Shown here piece by piece: positions 27,349-36,026 of a stretch of 64,000 bases of DNA (positions are counted from its first letter, which is position 1; every line of letters begins with the position of its first letter). The DNA is from SZUA-100 sp965248135 (lineage in GTDB: Bacteria > Pseudomonadota > Alphaproteobacteria > Rhizobiales > Rhizobiaceae). The stretch lies in NCBI GenBank assembly GCA_965248135.1, contig CBDFIN010000010.1, positions 1-64,000 on the forward strand. The letters run 5' to 3'. The notes under the pieces were generated by a model that saw nothing but the letters and a program-made list of their open reading frames with translations, did not search any database and was not told the DNA's origin. The translations under genes and the position numbers were made by a program.

Positions 27349-28431
27349 TTATTGGGGCCCTGCAAACACCTTCAACCGCTCCGGTGGAAGCTCGATCTTC
27401 AGCGCTTTACCTGCTTCAAGCGACATGCGGCGTACGGCGTTTATTGAGAAATTGGCCACCAAACGTGCATCGCCAAGTTTATTCCCGCTAAGGCCTGCCC
27501 GCCAGAACGATCCAAGAAACTCCATGTCGCTGATCACCACCTCGAAGGTGTTTTGCGGCGTTTCGACCACATCCACAGCGCCCTTCGATCGCGCACCCTC
27601 GCCATGCGGGATGATATCTTCCGGCCGAATTGCCGCGACAATTTTTGCATCCTTGTCAAATTCGTGCGACGCGCAGACCAATGTCAGATCGTCGATTTTC
27701 ACTGCATCTGAAGCAACCACCACACCCGGCACCTGGTTCATTTCGCCAATAAAATCAGCGACAAACAGCGTTTTGGGGTCCCGGTAGATCTCTGTAGGCG
27801 TGCCTACCTGTTCAATAATGCCATGGTTCATGACCACAATGCGGTCTCCCATTGACAGACCTTCTTCCTGATCATGGGTCACCATAACGGTGGTCACGCC
27901 GAGTTTGCGCTGCAGTTCCTTGATCTCGTGGCGCAAATGCACGCGAACCTTGGCATCCAGCGCCGAAAGCGGCTCGTCCAAAAGCAATAATCCCGGCTCC
28001 GTAGCAATGGCGCGCGCCAGCGCAATGCGTTGCTGTTGGCCACCGGAAAGCTGGGCCGGATATTTTTTGCCTTGATCGGGCAATCCAACCAGTTGTAAAA
28101 GCTCTGAAACCCGGTCACTAACCGCCTTTTTGGCCATGCCGGTGTTTTCCAGACCAAAGGCGATGTTCTTTTCTATCGTCAGGTTTGGAAATAGCGCATA
28201 GGACTGAAATACTATGCCAAAATCACGTTCCGCCGGCGGTAGATTGGAAATATCGTTTCCAACCTGTTCGATATAGCCGGAGGTTTGCATATCCAGTCCG
28301 GCAATCGCTCGCAGCAAAGTGGTTTTGCCGCAGCCTGACGGCCCCAGAAAACAAACAAATTCGCCCTCATACACTTCCAGCGAAATGTCTCTTAAGGCAA
28401 TGAATTCTCCAAATGCTTTCCAGAGATCCAT
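27349..28431 (-). CDS. AEP-type ABC transporter ATP-binding protein
   Basis: At least 360 residues. The nucleotide-binding domain has Walker A (GPSGCGKTT), Q-loop (FQSYALFP), signature LSGGQQQR, Walker B with LLLLDEPLSALDA, and the H-loop THDQEEG. A C-terminal regulatory TOBE-like part follows (about 235-360). The ATG at 28431 cuts into the first beta-strand (family: FL-I-LWKAFG). The frame stays open upstream, and an AGGGGA site lies six bases before a CTG at 28479, which would add 16 residues (..GITGKNAFLKI). The true start may therefore be non-AUG. It drives the fused permease. Confidence 0.9.
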   Translation of the reverse strand: MDLWKAFGEFIALRDISLEVYEGEFVCFLGPSGCGKTTLLRAIAGLDMQTSGYIEQVGNDISNLPPAERDFGIVFQSYALFPNLTIEKNIAFGLENTGMAKKAVSDRVSELLQLVGLPDQGKKYPAQLSGGQQQRIALARAIATEPGLLLLDEPLSALDAKVRVHLRHEIKELQRKLGVTTVMVTHDQEEGLSMGDRIVVMNHGIIEQVGTPTEIYRDPKTLFVADFIGEMNQVPGVVVASDAVKIDDLTLVCASHEFDKDAKIVAAIRPEDIIPHGEGARSKGAVDVVETPQNTFEVVISDMEFLGSFWRAGLSGNKLGDARLVANFSINAVRRMSLEAGKALKIELPPERLKVFAGPQ

Positions 28432-28597
28432 GATCTTCAGGAAAGCGTTTTTCCCGGTGATACCGTCAGATCCAGACAGAATAGTTCCCCTACTGTCGCC
28501 GAAATTTCACAATCGGATTGGCGGCTTTTTCTATAGCATCCAATCAAAGTCGAGGGACGCCACTTTCATGCGGCGGCCCTCTTTAGTCCAAAAAGCA

Positions 28598-29614
28598 CTA
28601 TTTTGGATCAGACTTGGAATCGTAGCGGCTCTGCCATTCCTTGAGGATCGCGCCACGGTTGTTCGCGGCGAATTCAAAGTCGTTATCGATCATTTTCTCG
28701 GTCAGATTAGCCGGGAAATGCTCAACCGGTTTTGCCACACCGGGATAGGCAACGACCGCATAACCAGTATTGTACATTTCGTTAGCCTTTTTGGTGATTG
28801 TCCAGTCAACCAAAGTCCGGGAGGCCGCAAGATCGTCGGTACCGGCAATTATTGCTGTTGCTTCCATGTCCCAGCCAACACCTTCGGAAGGTACGATGAT
28901 TTCAAGCGGCGCACCGGCGGCCTTTGATTTGGCGCCCCGGAATGCGAAAGAAATACCAATCGGAATTTCACCAGCTGCCGCAAGCTTGCATGGTTTTGAA
29001 CCCGAATGAGTGTAGCGGGCAATGTTTTCGTGCAACCCGTCCATATAATTCCAACCGCCTTCTTCGCCGAACATCTGCAACCAGCTCGAAACATCCAAAA
29101 AGCCTGTGCCGGACGAATTCGGGTTCGGCATGATCAAATGACCCTTGTACTCGGGCTTTGTCAGATCTTTCCAGGATGTAGGCGGCGTCAATCCCGCCTT
29201 GCCGGCTTCAACCGTGTTGTAGCAAACCGACGCCACCCAGGCGTCCATACCTGTCCAGGTTGGCGGGGTACTTTTATCGACGAATTTCTTGTCGAGGTTT
29301 TCCACACCCTTTGGCGCATAGGCCTCAAGCATGCCTTCAGATTTCATTAACAGCAGCGAAGTAGCAGCCAGCCCCCAGACCACGTCAGCCTGCGGATTGT
29401 CCTTTTCGGCAAGAAGTTTGGCCGTTACGATGCCGGTTGAATCACGCACCCAGTTGATTTTGATGTCAGGATGATCCTTGTTGAATTCTGCCGCATAGCG
29501 CTTCAGGTCTTCGGCCTCAACGGCAGTATAAACGGTAAGTTCTGCTGCTAGCGCTGAAGACACCATTAATGCGCTTGCCGCGACACCCAGTGTCAGTTTC
29601 CTAATAATCGACAT
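28598..29614 (-). CDS. AEP-type ABC transporter substrate-binding protein
   Basis: 338 residues with a signal peptide (hydrophobic 9-22, cleavage after ALAA). It is an extracellular solute-binding protein of the iron/AEP family: ELTVYTAVEAEDLKRYA, NWVRDSTGIVTAKLLAEK, then NPNSSGTGFLDVSSW and FAFRGAKSKAAG. The context with phnW and phnX favours aminoethylphosphonate. A GGGAG ribosome site precedes the ATG. It is the highest-expressed type of gene in such operons, and the 160-bp gap to the ATPase may hold a processing hairpin. Confidence 0.9.
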   Translation of the reverse strand: MSIIRKLTLGVAASALMVSSALAAELTVYTAVEAEDLKRYAAEFNKDHPDIKINWVRDSTGIVTAKLLAEKDNPQADVVWGLAATSLLLMKSEGMLEAYAPKGVENLDKKFVDKSTPPTWTGMDAWVASVCYNTVEAGKAGLTPPTSWKDLTKPEYKGHLIMPNPNSSGTGFLDVSSWLQMFGEEGGWNYMDGLHENIARYTHSGSKPCKLAAAGEIPIGISFAFRGAKSKAAGAPLEIIVPSEGVGWDMEATAIIAGTDDLAASRTLVDWTITKKANEMYNTGYAVVAYPGVAKPVEHFPANLTEKMIDNDFEFAANNRGAILKEWQSRYDSKSDPK

Positions 29615-29783
29615 TGTTTTCTCCCTTTGTCGTTTGTTCAGACATATCCTGTATCCGGTGGTGTTGCTTTCTTTGATCCCGAAAGTGAAACCAAATGAAC
29701 CGGAATTTAGGGTAGGTCACTCATATGCAAAGTCAACGGATTTCCTTGTTTCAATAACTTTGCTCATTCTGCTTGCTTCCCTG

Positions 29784-30632
29784 TCACGCCGCCTGCGATA
29801 ATATGACGACACCGCAGGCGACAATAACTGCCGAAACAAGCCGAATTTTCCATGGCCGCTCACCAAACCAGATCACGCCTATCATCGCGGCGATGATGAC
29901 GCTCGATTCGCGAATGGCCGAAACGGCTCCCAGACTGGCCAGGCTCTTGGCGTAGATAGCCAGACCGTAAGCCGTTGCTGAGACCATGCCGCCAATAAAA
30001 CCGGTAATACAGACCTGCAATGTTGCCGTTCGCAGTGCATCGCGACGAATGCAGAAAATGTAAATGCAAGAAAAAGTTTCGAGCACGAACAGCCAGCCGA
30101 TATAGCCCAGTGGGCTTTGCGACGCACGCACGCCAAGGCCATCCAATACGGTGTAGGTGGCGATGATAATACCGGTGATCATCGCTGCTGCCACCGCCTT
30201 GCCGTTGGTCAAGCCACCACGGCGAGCGAACACCAGCATGCCTATGCCCGAAGACACCAGAACTATTCCGGCCCAGGCCGCCAATGGCAAAACCTCGTCG
30301 GCCACTATCCAGGCGCTCAGCGCAACAACCGGAGGGGCCATGCCGCGTGCAATGGGATAGACCTGACTGAGATCGCCAAAACGATAGGAAAGCAGCAAAA
30401 AATAGTAGTAAAACAGATGAACAATGGTTGAGGCAACGAGATAGGGCCAGCTTTCCCACGCCGGTGGCAAATACATCAACACCAGCACAACGCCAAATAA
30501 TGTGTGCCCGACATTGACCAGCCCCATGACCAGAACCCGGTCTGCAGCTCCCTTGACCAGGGCGTTCCATAGTGCATGCAAAAACGCAGCAGTCAAAACC
30601 AGCATCAAAACCAATTCCGGCTGTGAACCCAT
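29784..30632 (-). CDS. EamA/DMT-superfamily transporter
   Basis: 282 residues, about ten membrane helices in two EamA repeats (ALWNALVKGAADRVLVMG; GLGVRASQSPLGYIGWLFV). The family exports or exchanges small metabolites. It lies within the phosphonate gene set on the same strand between the ABC genes and phnX, so it may export a by-product or carry a related compound; the substrate is not visible in the sequence. Confidence 0.85.
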   Translation of the reverse strand: MGSQPELVLMLVLTAAFLHALWNALVKGAADRVLVMGLVNVGHTLFGVVLVLMYLPPAWESWPYLVASTIVHLFYYYFLLLSYRFGDLSQVYPIARGMAPPVVALSAWIVADEVLPLAAWAGIVLVSSGIGMLVFARRGGLTNGKAVAAAMITGIIIATYTVLDGLGVRASQSPLGYIGWLFVLETFSCIYIFCIRRDALRTATLQVCITGFIGGMVSATAYGLAIYAKSLASLGAVSAIRESSVIIAAMIGVIWFGERPWKIRLVSAVIVACGVVILSQAA

Positions 30633-30719
30633 CGAATAATTTTCCGAAATTCAAATTGACCGGGCAATGCAATATCACCCGGCTTAGGTTTTTCAGGCTA
30701 GGGACACCATTTTTCAAAA

Positions 30720-31568
30720 TCAAGGTCTTTCGCCGCGCGCCATTCTTGCGTTAATGTCGTCGATCACCGGCTCGATATCGGCCAGGCTGTCAATGACATA
30801 ATGGGCGCCGGTCTTGAGCAGAATATCTCTTGTGTGGGCCATCCGCCGTTCAATTTCTGCCTCACTCAGCGTGTCGGCTTCTTCCAAAGTGTTGATATTC
30901 ATGTAGTTCGAATAGCGCACCACACCAACACCCCAGCATCCCGCGTTGATGGCCTCTCCAACACCGGATGCCGTATCGTCGACCTTGACCACCGACTGGA
31001 TGGGATCAACGCCCAACAGATCGAGATTGCGGTAAACCATGTGCGGTGCCGGGCGGGCGCCATGCAGCACCTCATCACCAGCGACCGTCGCATCAGGTGT
31101 AAAACCCTGCTTGATGCAGTCATCAAGCAGAACGTCGACCATGGCGCGGGTGAAGCCGGTTGAAGCACCAATCTTGATCCCCTGCCCCTGCAAGCGATTG
31201 CAGACATCCTTCACGCCAGGCAACAAGGTGGTGTATTTGCGCAAGCAAGCAAGCTGAGCCGGTACAAAATCGGCAAACATTGCATCAACGTCGGACTGGT
31301 CGGGATTCTTGCCTTTGATGCTCTTCCAGCGGGCAGCAATCTCCGGGTCTTCGCTCAAGGCCTTAATGTGCAGATCCTTGCGCAATCCCATCGGGCCGCG
31401 GGCCTCAAGCATCGAGATTTCGACGCCCTGGTTGTTGAACACTTCTACAAAAACCACAGCGGGCGCTATCACATAGGCGTCCGCAAGGGTGCCGCTCCAG
31501 TCGAGTACCAGAGCCTTGACCTTGCCGTGATACTTGCGGGTATAGGTGATGTCACCAAATTTGCCCAT
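30720..31568 (-). CDS. phnX: Phosphonoacetaldehyde hydrolase
   Basis: 282 residues, HAD superfamily. It splits phosphonoacetaldehyde into acetaldehyde and phosphate, the second step of AEP degradation. The nucleophile Asp is in LDWSGTLAD. The Schiff-base Lys typical of PhnX lies in PMGLRKDLHIKAL. STGFTRAM and VKVDDTASGVGEA are the other HAD motifs. An AAGGAC site precedes ATG 31568. It follows phnW by 39 bp in transcription order, so the two enzymes are made together. Confidence 0.95.
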   Translation of the reverse strand: MGKFGDITYTRKYHGKVKALVLDWSGTLADAYVIAPAVVFVEVFNNQGVEISMLEARGPMGLRKDLHIKALSEDPEIAARWKSIKGKNPDQSDVDAMFADFVPAQLACLRKYTTLLPGVKDVCNRLQGQGIKIGASTGFTRAMVDVLLDDCIKQGFTPDATVAGDEVLHGARPAPHMVYRNLDLLGVDPIQSVVKVDDTASGVGEAINAGCWGVGVVRYSNYMNINTLEEADTLSEAEIERRMAHTRDILLKTGAHYVIDSLADIEPVIDDINARMARGERP

Positions 31569-31607
31569 GTGTTTAGTCCTTTTATTATGTTGATGAATTC
31601 GTTGGCA

Positions 31608-32786
31608 TTACGCCGCCAAAACGGCCCGTTCTTTTAGCGCGGATGCGGGTGGTGTCGCCCTTTCCACAGCCATCGCTTTGAGGCTTTCTGCCGCGGCAGC
31701 GACCACCTTCAACATCACGCCTTCGTCGATATGGCCAATACAGCCAATCCTGAAGCTGTCGACCGCAGTCAATTTGCCCGGATAGATGATGAAGCCTTTT
31801 TGCTTCATCAGCTGGTAAAATGTCGAAAAATCGAATCTTGCATCGGCGGGATTGAAAAAAGTGACAATTATCGGAGAAAGCCATTGATTATCAAGCAGGG
31901 TTTCAAAGCCCAGTTCTCGCATCCCGTCGACCATCACATCCCGGTTGGCCGTGTACCGCCGATATCTTGCCTCAACACCACCTTCCTCGCAGTGCAGGCG
32001 TACAGCCTCCATTAAAGCCGCGACAACATGGGTTGGTGGTGTAAATCGCCACTGCCCTGTTTTGTTCATGTGGTGCCACTGGGCATGTACATCCAGACTA
32101 AGCGAATGGCTGCAGCCCCTGGCCGCTTCCAGTTCATTCTTGCAGGCGATGACAAAACCAAATCCGGGCACTCCCTCAAGGCACTTGTTTGCAGATGATG
32201 CGATTGCCTCATAACGCACTTTCTTCACATCCAGCGGCAAGGCACCAAAGGAACTCATCGAATCGATCAGCAATTTTCGCCCGTGCCGGTATACGACCCT
32301 GGAAATCTCCTCGATTGGATTCAGTATCCCTGAACTGGTCTCGCAGTGAACCACCACCACATGAGTGAGCCTTTCGTCGGCAATCAACGCCGCCGCCACC
32401 TCATCTCCGCGTGGTGGCAGGTAGTCACCCTTGTCTATGACCGAGTATTCACGTCCAAGATATTGAAGCGTTTCGACGATACGCTGGCCGTAGGCGCCAT
32501 TAACCAGCGCCAATGTCTTGCTTTCTTTCGGCAGCAACGACCCCAACATGGCCTCGATTAAGAAAGTTCCACTGCCCTGAATAGGAACGCAGTCAAACTC
32601 CTGGTTATGGCCTCCTATCATCGCCAGCAATTGCTGGCGCATCGTCGCCGTCATTGAGCGAAAGTCGGCATCCCAGGAACCCCAATCGCGCAACATCGCC
32701 TGCTTGGTGCTAAAAGCCGTGGTCAGCGGTCCAGGGGTCAGCAAATAGGGTTCGCCCATTCTTGGCGGTTCAATTGGGTTGACCAT
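31608..32786 (-). CDS. phnW: 2-aminoethylphosphonate-pyruvate transaminase
   Basis: 392 residues from ATG 32786. PhnW moves the amino group of AEP to pyruvate, giving phosphonoacetaldehyde and alanine. The fold-type I signature is present: LLTPGPLTTAF, IQGSGTFLIEAML, and the PLP lysine in SSANKCLEGVPGFGF. It is first in the leftward operon, divergent from the LysR regulator. The C-terminus is slightly extended and Ala-rich. Confidence 0.95.
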   Translation of the reverse strand: MVNPIEPPRMGEPYLLTPGPLTTAFSTKQAMLRDWGSWDADFRSMTATMRQQLLAMIGGHNQEFDCVPIQGSGTFLIEAMLGSLLPKESKTLALVNGAYGQRIVETLQYLGREYSVIDKGDYLPPRGDEVAAALIADERLTHVVVVHCETSSGILNPIEEISRVVYRHGRKLLIDSMSSFGALPLDVKKVRYEAIASSANKCLEGVPGFGFVIACKNELEAARGCSHSLSLDVHAQWHHMNKTGQWRFTPPTHVVAALMEAVRLHCEEGGVEARYRRYTANRDVMVDGMRELGFETLLDNQWLSPIIVTFFNPADARFDFSTFYQLMKQKGFIIYPGKLTAVDSFRIGCIGHIDEGVMLKVVAAAAESLKAMAVERATPPASALKERAVLAA

Positions 32787-32878
32787 CAATAGCTCCCCTC
32801 AGACAAAACCAAACAGCGTTGCTCGAATTATCTAGAACGCTCTGCGCAGACGACACTAGGGGCAAGAACTATATATGT

Positions 32879-32911
32879 AAAATCGTTATTTCATATTGAT
32901 CTAGCGATTTT
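32879..32911. promoter_or_regulatory. Candidate LysR-type operator between phnW and its regulator
   Basis: Inverted repeat AAAATCG-N19-CGATTTT, 15 bp before the regulator ATG and 93 bp before phnW. A dyad in a divergent LysR/target intergenic region is the usual layout for autoregulation. Confidence 0.4.
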
Positions 32912-32925
32912 ACTGATGTAGTGAA

Positions 32926-33831
32926 ATGCTGTTAATCGGATCCCGCAAACGTCAACCAAAGGTCACTTGCTTGCGTTACGTTCAACTTCGCGCCTTTCAC
33001 AATGTGGCGGTTCATGGCGGGTTTTCTCGTGCCGCAGAGGCGCTGTCGCTCACCCAGCCGGCAATTTCGGACCAGGTTCGAAAACTGGAAGCTGAATATG
33101 ACATATTGCTGTTCGAACGGCAGCGGAAGAAACCCAATTTGACCGAATTCGGGGGTAAACTCCTCAATATTACCCGTCATATGTTTGAACTGGAGCAACA
33201 GGCGCAGGATCTGCTGGACGAATCGCGCGCGCTACGCGAAGCAACACTGCGCATTATCGCCGATTCACCCCATCACCTGCTGCACATTCTTGCCCCGTTC
33301 AGGAAGAAATATCCCGGGATATTCATCTCGCTTCGGGCCGGAAACTCGGACGAGGTGATTGATCAGCTTGCCAGCTACAGCGCAGATATTGGTGTGCTAG
33401 GGGAAATTCCTCAAAACGGCCTGTTTGATGCCGTCAAGCTCAACTCAACGCCAGTGATCGCCTTTGCCTCTATCAACTATCCTCTTGGTGGCAAAAATCA
33501 ATTGTCCATGCACGACCTTGCCGAATTGCCACTTGTGGTCAGGGAACGTGGCTCAAAGACGCGTAAAATCATTGAATCCATGGCGCAAAAGGAAGGCGTA
33601 TTATTGCAGGCAACAATTGAGGCCGAAGGCCGTGAGGCGGTGCGGGAGATTGTTGCCGGAGGTGCTGGAGTGGGATTTGTTTCGGATGCTGAATTTGGCC
33701 ATGATTCACGTCTTATAAGGTTGCCAATTATTGCCTCGGCTGAAAAAATGGAGGAAGCGCTGGTTTGCTTGAAGGAGCGCAACAAGGGCAAGTTGATAAA
33801 CGTCTTCATGACCATGGCCAGCCAGCTATAA
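32926..33831 (+). CDS. LysR-family regulator of the phosphonate operon
   Basis: 301 residues. The N-terminal helix-turn-helix is clear (LRAFHNVAVHGGFSRAAEALSLTQPAISDQVRKLE). The rest is a LysR effector domain (about 95-300). It is divergent from phnW with 139 bp between, the classic position of a pathway regulator of AEP use, so it probably activates phnWX and the transport genes in response to AEP or an intermediate. Starts further in, for example TTG at LRYVQL, are possible because the first 15 residues are atypical. Confidence 0.88.
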   Translation: MLLIGSRKRQPKVTCLRYVQLRAFHNVAVHGGFSRAAEALSLTQPAISDQVRKLEAEYDILLFERQRKKPNLTEFGGKLLNITRHMFELEQQAQDLLDESRALREATLRIIADSPHHLLHILAPFRKKYPGIFISLRAGNSDEVIDQLASYSADIGVLGEIPQNGLFDAVKLNSTPVIAFASINYPLGGKNQLSMHDLAELPLVVRERGSKTRKIIESMAQKEGVLLQATIEAEGREAVREIVAGGAGVGFVSDAEFGHDSRLIRLPIIASAEKMEEALVCLKERNKGKLINVFMTMASQL

Positions 33832-33950
33832 ACGTGGACTATTCTGCAAATAAATCGTCCGACATCCAATTGACATGAAAAGCGCACTGGAAACATCAAA
33901 CCACCTTTGATAGTCTTTCCATTGGCGACCATCAACAACAAGGAAATATA

Positions 33951-34427
33951 ATGAAAAAATTGCTGAAGCTGGCGACGATCGCGGGATTTGTCACCGGATT
34001 GTTATTTGGAAATTCCGCCTTCGCGCAGGACCAAAGCTCCGCCGCCGCAGAGGACAAGAGTTCCGCCATCGCACAGGATAAAAGTTTCAGCCTGGAACTT
34101 AACAACGCCAAAGACAATGAAACCGGTTGCCGATTGACCTATGTCGCTTTCAATGGCACGGGCACTGTACTCGACAAAACAGCCTATGAGGTCGTTGTTT
34201 TTGATACAGACGGGGGAGTATCTCAGTTTCTGATACTGGAATTTGGCCGTTTGCCGGTGGGAAAAACCAAGGTTGTGCAGTTCGATTTGAGGGACAACAA
34301 GTGTACCGATATTTCACGATTACTGATCAACGACGTATCGGAATGCCAGGCCGGTGGTGTTGATGTGTCAATTTGTCTGGACGCCCTGCAAACGACATCC
34401 CGTATCAGCATTGGATTCGGCATTTGA
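33951..34427 (+). CDS. Small exported protein preceding the Exb-like operon
   Basis: 158 residues with a Sec signal peptide (KKLLKLATIAGF..., cleavage near SAFA-QD). A short tandem motif follows: AQDQSSAA, AEDKSSAI, AQDKSFS. The body contains a beta-rich domain with four Cys (GCRLTYVAFNG; DNKCTDI; SECQAGG; ISICLDAL-type), probably two disulfides. I recognise no function. It lies 25 bp before the ExbB gene on the same strand, so it probably belongs to the same periplasmic or envelope system. Confidence 0.75.
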   Translation: MKKLLKLATIAGFVTGLLFGNSAFAQDQSSAAAEDKSSAIAQDKSFSLELNNAKDNETGCRLTYVAFNGTGTVLDKTAYEVVVFDTDGGVSQFLILEFGRLPVGKTKVVQFDLRDNKCTDISRLLINDVSECQAGGVDVSICLDALQTTSRISIGFGI

Positions 34428-34452
34428 TTGAGTTTCATCGGAACCGGGTACG

Positions 34453-35124
34453 ATGATTGACGAACTTTACAACCAATTGAGTTCAATTGGTGGTCCGGTA
34501 CTGCTGGCACTCTTGGTGGTGTCTTTGATCGCGACTGCTACAACGATTTTCAAGATTACCCAATTTATCCAACTAGGTGTGGGACAGCACAGTCATGCCA
34601 ATGCTGCCTTGTCCAAGTGGAATGTGGGAGAAAAGAAAGAGGCCTATGATATTGCCTCGCTAAGCAACACCCCGCTTTCCCGGGTGGCGGCGCAGGCTAT
34701 GCATTCGCTGGCCACTGTGCCCGATGATTGCGATCTGGCGCGGCAACAGGCGGTGCATGTTGCCAGCGGTATTCTCAATAAGCTAGCGCGCCATTTGCGC
34801 ATTTTAGAATCGGTCGTACAGGCCGCGCCGATGCTGGGGCTTCTTGGCACTGTGCTCGGCATGATCGATGCTTTTGGCGAACTTTCAAAAGCCGGTGGCG
34901 CCGTAGATCCTACCCAACTTGCAGGTGGCATTTGGGTGGCCTTGAGTACCACCGCGCTGGGGCTGTCCATCGCTATTCCCTTCTTTTTCGTCTCCAACTG
35001 GCTTGAAGCACGAATTGAGCAAGAAAGAGTGGCGATGGAAGCAGCCATTTCATCTGTAGTGTTCAGGGTACAATCAGAAAAACATTCACCGCGCGACCAC
35101 ACCGGTACATTTGTTAGGCTTTAA
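34453..35124 (+). CDS. MotA/TolQ/ExbB-family proton channel protein
   Basis: 223 residues, three membrane helices (about 15-37, 120-142, 155-180). Family hallmarks: the LLGTVLGMI stretch, GGAVDPTQLAGGIWVALSTTALGLSIAIP, where Thr and Ser line the proton path. It should form a pentamer around the ExbD dimer encoded next and use the proton motive force to move the large partner encoded at the operon's end. The gene follows the small exported protein closely. Confidence 0.92.
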   Translation: MIDELYNQLSSIGGPVLLALLVVSLIATATTIFKITQFIQLGVGQHSHANAALSKWNVGEKKEAYDIASLSNTPLSRVAAQAMHSLATVPDDCDLARQQAVHVASGILNKLARHLRILESVVQAAPMLGLLGTVLGMIDAFGELSKAGGAVDPTQLAGGIWVALSTTALGLSIAIPFFFVSNWLEARIEQERVAMEAAISSVVFRVQSEKHSPRDHTGTFVRL

Positions 35125-35144
35125 CGCAAGAAGGGTGCTCCAAT

Positions 35145-35561
35145 ATGTCAGATATGCTTCCCGCGTTGCATCGCCGTCGACGAATTTCGCTTACACCATT
35201 GGTTGACGTGATTTTTTTGCTGTTGATTTTCTTCATGCTGACCACTCAGATTGCACCATTTTCACTGATTTCGCTGACAGGTGCGGCTCGTACCGATAGC
35301 CAGTCCCCGCCGGTGGAGCCAAAGCCAATTGTTCAAAAGCATGACATACTCATCGTCGTGCTGAATGGCGGCGTCGCTATCAATGGACAGGTGGTGCTTC
35401 ATGCCGACATCGATCAGGCGTTGGCCCAGGCAAGGAATAACGGGGCGGAAACGGCAATAATTTCGCCACGGTCGAATGCCAATGTACAAGATCTGATAAC
35501 TGTTCTGGAAGCGGTAAAGAAGGCAACGTTTCGATCAATCTCGTTGAAAAAACCAGGATAA
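35145..35561 (+). CDS. ExbD/TolR-family protein, canonical
   Basis: 138 residues. One N-terminal helix holds the essential membrane Asp (Asp21 in SLTPLVDVIFLLLIFFMLT), then a periplasmic TolR-like domain with ILIVVLNGGVAINGQ and SPRSNANVQDLI. It should dimerise in the ExbB pore and be the proton-carrying partner. The next gene is a second, degenerate copy 15 bp downstream. Confidence 0.92.
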   Translation: MSDMLPALHRRRRISLTPLVDVIFLLLIFFMLTTQIAPFSLISLTGAARTDSQSPPVEPKPIVQKHDILIVVLNGGVAINGQVVLHADIDQALAQARNNGAETAIISPRSNANVQDLITVLEAVKKATFRSISLKKPG

Positions 35562-35576
35562 ACCGAAGCACCAACA

Positions 35577-36026
35577 GTGAGGCACTCGGTGAATATATCG
35601 ATCACCAAGATTGGACTACGGTCTCGCGGCAAGCTGCCGGCACCCGATTTCTCGTTGGCAATTATCAACGTGATATTTTTGCTGCTGTTTTTCTTTATTT
35701 TGACCGGCGCGATGGTCCAGCGCAGTGAAATGGAAATTGCGCCGCCGCTGACCACAGATTTGCCACTCGAACGGCTGCCACGCCCATTAGTGGTAATTTC
35801 AGATCAAGAATCCTTGTTTCTTGATGGAGAACCAATTGGCCTGCAAGCGTTGATTGCCAACATCACCGTGAGGAGGAAGAACCCCGACGCCGGCCTCACC
35901 CATCTCAATATTCTGGCAGACGAAAAACTTCCTGCCCGAACATTTTTATCAGTCATCGACACCTTGCGAGAAGCAGATCTTCCCTTGCGCATCGTTACCG
36001 TGCGCTCTTCGCGGAAATTACCATGA
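35577..36026 (+). CDS. ExbD/TolR-like protein with Asn in place of the membrane Asp
   Basis: 149 residues starting GTG at 35577. It has the ExbD layout, one helix (about 25-44) then a periplasmic domain. At the position of the proton-carrying Asp it has Asn31 (LAIINVIFLLLFFFILTG; codon AAC at 35667-35669). The first copy has Asp here, so the pair could form an asymmetric dimer in which only one subunit carries protons. It overlaps the next gene by four bases (ATGA), implying coupled translation. Confidence 0.88.
   Translation: MRHSVNISITKIGLRSRGKLPAPDFSLAIINVIFLLLFFFILTGAMVQRSEMEIAPPLTTDLPLERLPRPLVVISDQESLFLDGEPIGLQALIANITVRRKNPDAGLTHLNILADEKLPARTFLSVIDTLREADLPLRIVTVRSSRKLP

Noticed and set aside
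29860..30723. 287-codon frame on the - strand overlapping the EamA gene
   Set aside because: Alternative frame of the same strand; the EamA frame has the membrane pattern and this one does not.
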